Origin: Candidatus Omnitrophota bacterium
Lineage (GTDB): Bacteria > Omnitrophota > Gorgyraeia > Duberdicusellales > 4484-171
Direction: 5' to 3'
Assembly: GCA_028717025.1 (NCBI GenBank)
Contig: JAQUOR010000103.1
Coordinates: 1 to 6,098, forward strand
Length of the DNA: 6,098 nucleotides
In this document: piece by piece, positions 1-5,044 of the stretch
How the letters are laid out: each line of letters begins with the position of its first letter
Numbering within the stretch: position 1 is the first letter of the stretch
Position numbers and translations under genes: made by a program
The notes under the pieces: generated by a model
Told to the model about the DNA's origin: nothing
Database searches by the model: none
Seen by the model: the letters and a program-made list of their open reading frames with translations, nothing else

Positions 1-1
1 T

Positions 2-985
2 TTTCTTTTTCTAACACCGGGTTTTCGATATCTGAGTCGCGGCCGCATTGATTTATTTTTGGTTTCCTGGTATTTTTTCCCCTCTACGCTTTTCCGATTA
101 ACGAAACTTGTGAAGAATTTTAAACCCGACGTCGTTAACGTTCATTTTCCCGATGCCCAGATTCCTTTTGTGTTGCGTATACGCAAGAAAATGAAATTTC
201 GGTTGGTCGTATCCTTACATGGGGACGACATTGCGCGATTCTATTTGCCTTATAGGAGAGGTAACCTTGCGCGTTTAAAGCGTATTTTTGATGCCGCAGA
301 CGCTATTACCGCTTGTTCCGGGTTTATTTTGACAAATGCTCTTCGCTTGTACCCCGTGGTGGCTCAAAAAGGATACGTGGTGCATAACGGTATCGAACCC
401 GAAATGTTTTACGATAAAACTCCCTATGTGCATGTACGGCCATACGTTTTTGCATGTGCCCGATTTACGCGCAATAAAGGTTTAGACATACTTGTCGAAG
501 CTTTTAGCCGCGTCGTGCGAATGAATGTAGACGTTGATTTAATTATCGCAGGCGAGGGAGAAGATAAGCTTCTTTTGCAGCACATAGTGAACCGGTTGGG
601 TCTGTGTAATCGGATTCATTTCTTTGGTAAAGCAAATGCTTCAGAAATAGTCAAATTGCTCTATGGATGTCAATTTGTTGTTGTACCTTCGCGTCACGAG
701 GCATTTAACTTAACCATCATCGAAGCTTTTGCCGCCGGAAAACCGGCGGTTGCAACCCGTTCCGGCGGACCAATTGAAATAATCGAACATGGCGTTAACG
801 GATTATTGGTCGACAATGAAAACCACCAGGCTTTGGCTGCTGCGATATTAACGTTGTTCGAGAATACGATATTACGCAACGCCTTGGCCAAAAACGCAAC
901 AAGCTCTTTTTCCCGCTTTACTGCATCGGTAATGGGGTCTAAATACTTAACTATTTTTCAAAAGATCATGGGTGCAGCCAAATAA
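2..985 (+). CDS. GT4-family glycosyltransferase, 5'-partial (N-terminus outside window)
   Basis: Retaining GT-B glycosyltransferase of family GT4, expected to move a sugar from a nucleotide-sugar donor onto a growing glycan at the cytoplasmic membrane face. The frame is open to the window edge with no stop. A TTG at 59 could be read as a start, but the residues before it (TPGFRYLSRGRIDLF) still read like an N-terminal Rossmann domain, so I treat the gene as truncated by the window; about 40-60 residues seem to be missing. Visible landmarks: FKPDVVNVHFPDA, then HGDD near nt 218, VHNGIEPEMF near nt 383, the donor-site segment ARFTRNKG (nt 458-481), and a complete EX7E motif (Glu codons at 698 and 722) followed by AFAAGKPAVATRSGGPIEII. 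The C-terminus is complete. Donor and acceptor cannot be read from the sequence. The next gene starts 54 nt downstream. Confidence 0.9.
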   Translation, partial: FLFLTPGFRYLSRGRIDLFLVSWYFFPSTLFRLTKLVKNFKPDVVNVHFPDAQIPFVLRIRKKMKFRLVVSLHGDDIARFYLPYRRGNLARLKRIFDAADAITACSGFILTNALRLYPVVAQKGYVVHNGIEPEMFYDKTPYVHVRPYVFACARFTRNKGLDILVEAFSRVVRMNVDVDLIIAGEGEDKLLLQHIVNRLGLCNRIHFFGKANASEIVKLLYGCQFVVVPSRHEAFNLTIIEAFAAGKPAVATRSGGPIEIIEHGVNGLLVDNENHQALAAAILTLFENTILRNALAKNATSSFSRFTASVMGSKYLTIFQKIMGAAK

Positions 986-1029
986 GAATGGCAAGGCCGC
1001 CGGAAGGAATGGAACACAATAAAATAATC

Positions 1030-1037
1030 GGGAGGAG
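1030..1037 (+). promoter_or_regulatory. Ribosome binding site for the acyltransferase gene
   Basis: A strong purine run, GGGAGGAG, lies just before the ATG at 1040. The spacer is short (4 nt from GGAGG to the ATG). A second ATG at 1044 is better spaced but is in another frame and stops after seven codons, so 1040 sets the protein start. Confidence 0.7.
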
Positions 1038-1039
1038 AT

Positions 1040-1609
1040 ATGCATGCAAAAAATAAGTCGTATTTAAAACATTTGATGACCTTGTTCTTTAAGGCCCTCC
1101 TTTGTATGGCGTATGCAATTTACAAGATAGAGGGCATTAACGCACTTTTTTATTTCATTCCTTCTTCTCTCATCGTGCCTACTTTAAAAAAATACGGTGC
1201 CAGAATAGGGGAGAGCGTTGAAATACACGCTCCCCTTATTATACATAACGCAAAAGAGGATTTCGCCAATTTAGAAATTGCTGACGACGCCTATTTGGGA
1301 AGAGATGTATTCCTGGATATTACGAATAAAATAACAATCGGCGCTCGTGCAGTTATCTCTATGAGGGTTACTCTGCTTACTCATTTTGATGCCGGGAAAA
1401 GTAACATACGCAACGTTCTGCCGCCGGCGAGTGCGCCGCTTCTCATCGAAGACGATGCATACATAGGAGCGGGGTCGGTTGTAAAGGGCGGGGTTATCGT
1501 TGGAAAAAAGTCTTTAGTGGCCGCGATGAGCTTTGTTAATAAAAATGTTACGGAGAATGCCATAGTGGGGGGTGTACCCGCACGGGTGATACGAGATTTG
1601 GAAAAGTAA
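1040..1609 (+). CDS. Hexapeptide-repeat (left-handed beta-helix) acyltransferase
   Basis: Likely an acetyl- or other acyltransferase of the maltose/galactoside O-acetyltransferase-like LbH group that decorates a sugar of the polysaccharide, using acyl-CoA. The 189-residue length fits the family. Residues 13-48 form a hydrophobic, partly amphipathic N-terminal stretch that may sit on the membrane. From about residue 56 there are imperfect hexapeptide turns: IGESVEI, LEIADDAYLG (78-87), ITIGARAVIS (98-107), LIEDDAYIGAGSVV (135-148), VIVGKKSLVAA (152-162). The family-typical end NAIVGGVPARVIRDLEK follows. His115 in LLTHFD is at the expected place of the catalytic histidine. These motifs are seen directly; the substrate is unknown. 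Between glycosyltransferases, a role in O-acetylation of the glycan is the simplest reading, though N-acylation of an amino sugar is also possible. The product is cytoplasmic or peripheral to the membrane. Confidence 0.9.
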   Translation: MHAKNKSYLKHLMTLFFKALLCMAYAIYKIEGINALFYFIPSSLIVPTLKKYGARIGESVEIHAPLIIHNAKEDFANLEIADDAYLGRDVFLDITNKITIGARAVISMRVTLLTHFDAGKSNIRNVLPPASAPLLIEDDAYIGAGSVVKGGVIVGKKSLVAAMSFVNKNVTENAIVGGVPARVIRDLEK

Positions 1610-1623
1610 ACGAATTCGCGTAT

Positions 1624-1647
1624 CCCCTCTACAGGGGCGCTTCGCAG
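1624..1647 (+). repeat. Repeat unit 1 of a GC-rich intergenic pair
   Basis: The unit has CCCCTC at its left end and ACAGGGGCGCTTCGCAG at 1631-1647. The 17-nt right part recurs with one mismatch at 1661-1677, 30 nt downstream. The left part forms an inverted repeat with it: CCCCT (1624-1628), loop CTAC, AGGGG (1633-1637). The spacer is clearly richer in G+C than the flanking genes and contains no gene. Confidence 0.75.
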
Positions 1648-1651
1648 CCCC
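1634..1651 (+). other. Potential RNA hairpin overlapping repeat unit 1
   Basis: GGGGC (1634-1638) can pair with GCCCC (1647-1651). Two further inner GC pairs (1639-1640 with 1644-1645) leave a TTC loop and one bulged A at 1646. This stem uses the same G run (1634-1637) that pairs with CCCC in the upstream hairpin 1624-1637, so the two folds exclude each other. No T-run follows, so it does not look like an intrinsic terminator. Confidence 0.45.
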
Positions 1652-1677
1652 CTCGCGGCGACAGGGACGCTTCGCAG
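1649..1677 (+). repeat. Repeat unit 2 of a GC-rich intergenic pair
   Basis: Second copy of the unit: CCCCTC (1649-1654), a longer middle (GCGGCG), then ACAGGGACGCTTCGCAG (1661-1677), which differs from unit 1 at one base (A at 1667 for G at 1637). It also keeps an inverted pair, CCCT (1650-1653) with AGGG (1663-1666). Its right edge runs into the AGGA that serves as the likely ribosome binding site of the next gene. Confidence 0.75.
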
Positions 1678-1679
1678 GA
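1676..1679 (+). promoter_or_regulatory. Ribosome binding site at the edge of repeat unit 2
   Basis: AGGA lies 5 nt before the ATG at 1685 and is the only plausible Shine-Dalgarno for the second GT4 gene. Its first two bases are the last two of repeat unit 2, so the repeat, or sequence beside it, supplies part of the initiation signal. Confidence 0.5.
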
Positions 1680-1684
1680 AAAAA

Positions 1685-2872
1685 ATGAGAATAGCTTTTC
1701 TTATGCAAGAATCCGAAATGGCAGGCATCGAATATAACAGCCTGGCCTTGGCAGAAAGAATAGACAGGAGCAAGTTCGCAATTACTTTTTTATGCCCCTG
1801 CGAAGGTAAGCTCACCGAGAAGTGCAGGCGTGCGCACTTGCCGTATTTCATAATACCCAGACCCAGGTTCTTCTCTACCAGCATTCAATTTGGAGAAAAA
1901 TCTATTTTGCTTAACCCCTTCGCAATTGTTTATAATTTTTTTGCAGTTATATTTTCAGCCATGCGATATCGTCGTTTCCTGCGCAAAGAAAAATTCGACA
2001 TTGTTTGCACCAAGGGCCTTATGGCAAACTTTTATGGGAGCCTCGCGCTTATGGGGATTACCGGGACGTGTATTTGGGATATGCAGGAAATCATTGATAG
2101 GCGCAGAGCATTCGGATTGATACTCTGGTGTGTCAACATGTGGGCGTATTTTCTCGCGGACCGTGTTATTGTCGGCTCAGCAGCGCTCCGGGAACAATTT
2201 TATAGATTTTTATGGAAAAAAATCTCTGTCATCTATAACGGCGTGTCTCTCGACATATTTAATCCGGAAAAGATAGACTGCCGTACAGTGCGCGGAGAAC
2301 TTAATATCGCAGAGAAGCAGGCGGTGGTTGCGCATATCGCCCGTTTTACTTACTGGAAGGGGCAGCTTGATTTCATCAGAGCCGCAAAGATAGTGCATGA
2401 TAACCATCCCGGCGTGAAATTTCTTTTAGTCGGCGATACATTGTTTGAAACCTCTCGATACAAAAAAATGATTATCGCGGAAATAAAAAAATTGCATTTA
2501 GAGTCTGACATCGTCTTGCTGGGTTTCCGCGAAGATTTACCGTATGTTTTAGCCGCAATCGACATATTCGTTCACTCTTCTATTGAGCCGGAAGGATGCC
2601 CCCTGACGCTTATATATGCAATGGCCATGAAGAAAGCCATTGTCGCCACCAACGTTGCAGGAACAAACGAATTAATCTCTGAAGAATCGGGAATATTGGT
2701 CCCTCCGGGCTCTACGCCAAAAATTGCCGCAGCAATTGAAAAGTTTATCGATGATGACGACATAAGGAAGCGCATGGGATATAATGCGCAAAGAAGAGCG
2801 ACTGAAATGTTTTCTTTAGAAAAGTACGCTGCGGAGTCGGAAAAGGTTTTCCTGAATAGTCAAAATGCATAA
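1685..2872 (+). CDS. GT4-family glycosyltransferase with altered EX7E motif
   Basis: Retaining GT-B glycosyltransferase, full length at 395 residues, as usual for GT4. The N-terminal acceptor domain begins MRIAFLMQESEMAGIEYNSLALAERI, like the start of many GT4 enzymes, with a hydrophobic stretch at about 76-92 that could touch the membrane. The donor domain shows YNGVSLDIFNP (184-194), AHIARFTYWKGQLDFIRAA (216-234; Arg220 and Lys225 at the usual phosphate-binding places), FLLVGD (246-251), LLGFREDLPYVLAAIDIFVHSS (278-299), and NVAGTNELI in the C-terminal part. The EX7E region reads EGCPLTLIY: Glu303 is present, but the second Glu position is Tyr311. The rest of the donor site looks intact and the frame is undamaged, so I think it is functional, with possible altered donor handling. 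Donor and acceptor are unknown. It begins after the 75-nt repeat-bearing spacer and overlaps the next gene by 8 nt, implying coupled translation. Confidence 0.9.
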   Translation: MRIAFLMQESEMAGIEYNSLALAERIDRSKFAITFLCPCEGKLTEKCRRAHLPYFIIPRPRFFSTSIQFGEKSILLNPFAIVYNFFAVIFSAMRYRRFLRKEKFDIVCTKGLMANFYGSLALMGITGTCIWDMQEIIDRRRAFGLILWCVNMWAYFLADRVIVGSAALREQFYRFLWKKISVIYNGVSLDIFNPEKIDCRTVRGELNIAEKQAVVAHIARFTYWKGQLDFIRAAKIVHDNHPGVKFLLVGDTLFETSRYKKMIIAEIKKLHLESDIVLLGFREDLPYVLAAIDIFVHSSIEPEGCPLTLIYAMAMKKAIVATNVAGTNELISEESGILVPPGSTPKIAAAIEKFIDDDDIRKRMGYNAQRRATEMFSLEKYAAESEKVFLNSQNA

Positions 2873-3608
2873 CGTATCGGTACTCGTACTTACGTGCAAC
2901 AACGAGAGAATTATCAGGCGATGTCTCGAAAGCGTTAAGGGATTTGCGCAGATCGTTATTTGCGACAGTTTCAGCTCAGACAATACCGTTTCCATCTGCA
3001 GGGAATACACCGATACGATCTATTATTATGCACACGAGTCCCCTTCGGTTCAGAGAAACTGGGCAATATCCCGATGCAGCCATGAATGGGTATTGCAGGT
3101 CGATACGGACGAAATAGTAACCGAGGAACTTATTTCGGAAATCAAAGAGAGGATGTCGCACGAAACGATACCATACGATGCGTTCCAGACGCCGACGATA
3201 AATCATATTTTTAACCGATGGGTGCGGGGAGCGGATTTGTATCCCGGACGCCGGATCAGGCTTTTTAAAAAGACCTTTCGTTACGACGGCAGGTGGATAC
3301 ATGAGCAATTAATAGTTGAAGGAAATGTGGGGCAATTACAGGGGCACGTGTTGCATTACGGATTTGAAGATTGGAAAATAATCAAACAAAAATTAGGCAG
3401 ATACCGACGGTTAGAGCATCTGCAGCGTATACAGGAAGGCAAAAAAACAAAACCATATCAGCTCTTAACATATCCTTTGGGCGTATTTATTTATTTATTT
3501 TTTATAAGAAAAGGTTTTATTGACGGCTGGCGCGGTCTGCTCTGGGCTTGTTTTGTTTCGGTATTAAAATTCCTTGTCTATAAAGACTCGCTATGCATGA
3601 GGAAATGA
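2865..3608 (+). CDS. GT2-family glycosyltransferase, WaaE/KdtX (LOS beta-1,4-glucosyltransferase)-like
   Basis: Inverting GT-A glycosyltransferase, 247 residues, resembling the lipooligosaccharide beta-1,4-glucosyltransferase group (WaaE/KdtX type), which adds a sugar to LPS core or a similar glycan on the inner face of the cytoplasmic membrane. Seen in order: VSVLVLTCNNERIIRRCLESV (4-24), the nucleotide-binding CDSFSSDNT (33-41), SVQRNWAI (61-68), the metal-binding DxD-type QVDTDE (Asp80, Asp82), RRIRLFKKTFRYDGRWIHEQL (129-149; HE at 146-147 matches the conserved C-terminal motif of the group), and LHYGFEDW (163-170). The C-terminal part (about 198-238) is hydrophobic and basic, fitting membrane association. 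The start overlaps the previous stop by 8 nt. The only purine run upstream, AAAAGG at 2841-2846, is too far away, so initiation probably depends on translational coupling. The exact sugar cannot be assigned. Confidence 0.9.
   Translation: MHNVSVLVLTCNNERIIRRCLESVKGFAQIVICDSFSSDNTVSICREYTDTIYYYAHESPSVQRNWAISRCSHEWVLQVDTDEIVTEELISEIKERMSHETIPYDAFQTPTINHIFNRWVRGADLYPGRRIRLFKKTFRYDGRWIHEQLIVEGNVGQLQGHVLHYGFEDWKIIKQKLGRYRRLEHLQRIQEGKKTKPYQLLTYPLGVFIYLFFIRKGFIDGWRGLLWACFVSVLKFLVYKDSLCMRK
3599..3604 (+). promoter_or_regulatory. Ribosome binding site for the ligase/polymerase gene, inside the preceding gene
   Basis: GAGGAA sits in the last codons of the GT2 gene, 9 nt (from GAGGA) before the ATG at 3613. 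An ATG at 3605 overlaps the GT2 stop in an ATGA arrangement, but that frame stops after three codons, so 3613 is the real start. Confidence 0.65.
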
Positions 3609-3612
3609 TGTT

Positions 3613-5007
3613 ATGAAAAAAGATCGCATGATTAATTGGGTATCCCTCTCCTTTAATATCAGCATGCTTCTGCTCTTCTTTGCTTTTTCTATTTCCAGCA
3701 GAGGAGAATTTCTGATCATCGCTTTTATAAGCATGGCTATTTTTATTTCATTTATCAAAGCCCAGGAGAGAACGTTTGTGAGCCTGCTCTATCTATGTGT
3801 CACTATGTTTATACTTGGGCAAAGAACCTTACATATCGGTCCGTCAATACGAATTACCCCTTCTCTGGCGTTATGGATATATTTATTCATTTTGCTCATG
3901 GTATTTCAAAAAAATCCTTCCGGACCGCTCGCAAAATGGTTCCTTCCCTCGGGAGCTTTTTATATTATTTGTGTGCTTTTCGGTCTGGTGACCGCCTATA
4001 CCAATGAACTGAATATGAACTTTGGTATTGCGTATGCAATACTCTTGTTGTGCCCCGTGCCTCTTTTTTATGTGATACATTGTCTGGTAAAAAATACCGC
4101 TGTCATCAGGAAAATAATTTTTTTACTGATTATTACCGGGCTTTTGACTTCCCTCCTGGGGATGGCGGAATACTGGGGGCTAAGGCTACCGTTTTTATCA
4201 GGCTGGTATGGAGGTGCAATCTTAAAAGAAGGGGAGGATGTACCCGCAAGGGCCTCTGCGACTTTTTGGGGCGGGCCGATGCTTGCCGGGTATCTGGCAT
4301 TGGTTCTGCCGTTGATAATTGCATTCTTTAATGTTTTTAAAAAACCGCTTCCTCTGCGGTTATTTATGATATTTTGTTTCCTGTCGTGCGTTACATTCAT
4401 ATTTTTTTCAGGGTATCGGGGAATATGGGTTGCGGTATTTATAGGAATGTTGTCTTATAGCTTTTATCGAGGCAAGAAAGAAGCAATGATCCTTGTGGGC
4501 ATCATAGTGTTAGTATCTCATTTCGCAGCCACATTTCTTGAGTACCGTATAAAAGGCCTTGATCCTGATAATCCCTCGGAAGGGACCAGCGCTTTCATAC
4601 GACGTGAACGCCTGCAAAAGGCACTCGTAACCGTTCAGGAGCACCCCATTATCGGTATTGGCTGGGGAGGATCCGGCCTTGTTCATAGCGATATTGTTCA
4701 ATTTGCATCCGATGCCGGAATACTAACCACTGTTTTTTTTATGATGTTTTATCTAAAAATCATCAATCGATTGCGAAAGTCCATACGAAAAACGCGTGAT
4801 CCCGAATTGGCAGAATATAGGATAGGTTTCTTCGCCAGTCTCTTTGGGTTCCTTTTTTCGTTTTTCATAGAAAGCTATCTTAATCTGCCTGAAATATACG
4901 TCCCATTCTGGTTTATGCTGGGAATGGGTTTGTTGCTGTCGCATTTGCCCGATGAAGAGACGGATACCGATGTAGCCGGAGAGAAACCCATCAAGCAGTT
5001 GGAATGA
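3613..5007 (+). CDS. O-antigen ligase / Wzy-type polymerase family membrane protein
   Basis: Polytopic inner-membrane protein (464 residues) of the O-antigen ligase/polymerase superfamily (Wzy_C-like domain). Such proteins act at the periplasmic face on undecaprenyl-diphosphate-linked glycans, either ligating them to lipid A-core (WaaL) or polymerising repeat units (Wzy). I count about 12-14 hydrophobic segments, at roughly 10-28, 33-48, 54-69, 83-98, 109-127, 137-158, 164-184, 222-242, 249-265, 269-284, 290-308, 369-384, 405-422 and 431-445. Family signatures: RASATFWGGPMLAGYLALVLPL (213-234; the conserved R..G.F..P..LA.YL pattern), SGYRG (266-270), and a large loop (about 310-367) with RERLQKALVTVQEHPIIGIGWGG (331-353) and VHSDIVQFASDAGI (357-370), where His358 matches the conserved histidine. 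The C-terminal tail (446-464) is acidic and cytoplasm-like. Ligase and polymerase cannot be told apart by sequence here. It starts 4 nt after the GT2 gene. Confidence 0.88.
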   Translation: MKKDRMINWVSLSFNISMLLLFFAFSISSRGEFLIIAFISMAIFISFIKAQERTFVSLLYLCVTMFILGQRTLHIGPSIRITPSLALWIYLFILLMVFQKNPSGPLAKWFLPSGAFYIICVLFGLVTAYTNELNMNFGIAYAILLLCPVPLFYVIHCLVKNTAVIRKIIFLLIITGLLTSLLGMAEYWGLRLPFLSGWYGGAILKEGEDVPARASATFWGGPMLAGYLALVLPLIIAFFNVFKKPLPLRLFMIFCFLSCVTFIFFSGYRGIWVAVFIGMLSYSFYRGKKEAMILVGIIVLVSHFAATFLEYRIKGLDPDNPSEGTSAFIRRERLQKALVTVQEHPIIGIGWGGSGLVHSDIVQFASDAGILTTVFFMMFYLKIINRLRKSIRKTRDPELAEYRIGFFASLFGFLFSFFIESYLNLPEIYVPFWFMLGMGLLLSHLPDEETDTDVAGEKPIKQLE

Positions 5008-5031
5008 AATAACGAAAAAAACTTCAACCAT

Positions 5032-5038
5032 AAAGGAG
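5032..5038 (+). promoter_or_regulatory. Ribosome binding site that decides the aminotransferase start
   Basis: AAAGGAG lies 6 nt before the ATG at 5045. Another ATG at 5041 is only 2 nt from it and its frame ends at a TAA after three codons, so 5045 is the start. Confidence 0.75.
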
Positions 5039-5044
5039 AGATGT

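Noticed and set aside
39..46. GCGGCCGC octamer near the left edge as cloning-vector residue
   Set aside because: It lies in an uninterrupted coding frame with sensible flanking residues, so it is a natural NotI-type site.
59..61. TTG as the start codon of the first glycosyltransferase
   Set aside because: The frame is open upstream to the window edge with plausible protein sequence, the N-terminal Rossmann start is missing, and no Shine-Dalgarno precedes the TTG.
732..749. Perfect inverted repeat CCGCCGG-AAAA-CCGGCGG
   Set aside because: It encodes the conserved AAGKPAV segment of a GT4 enzyme and has no T-run after it; codon choice for Ala, Gly and Pro explains it well enough.
986..1039. 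Promoter in the gap between the first GT4 gene and the acyltransferase
   Set aside because: Only AT-rich scraps (near 1018-1028) and no paired -35/-10 boxes with proper spacing; the gap is explained by the ribosome binding site.
1634..1684. Spacer hairpins as an intrinsic terminator between the acyltransferase and the second GT4 gene
   Set aside because: No T-rich tract follows the stems on the + strand; an A-run precedes the ATG instead.
1381..1884. Long minus-strand open frame (167 codons) spanning the end of the acyltransferase, the spacer and the start of the second GT4 gene
   Set aside because: It lies opposite two clear genes, its translation has no recognisable motif, and a Cys/Arg-rich repeated part simply reads the GC-rich spacer repeats backwards.
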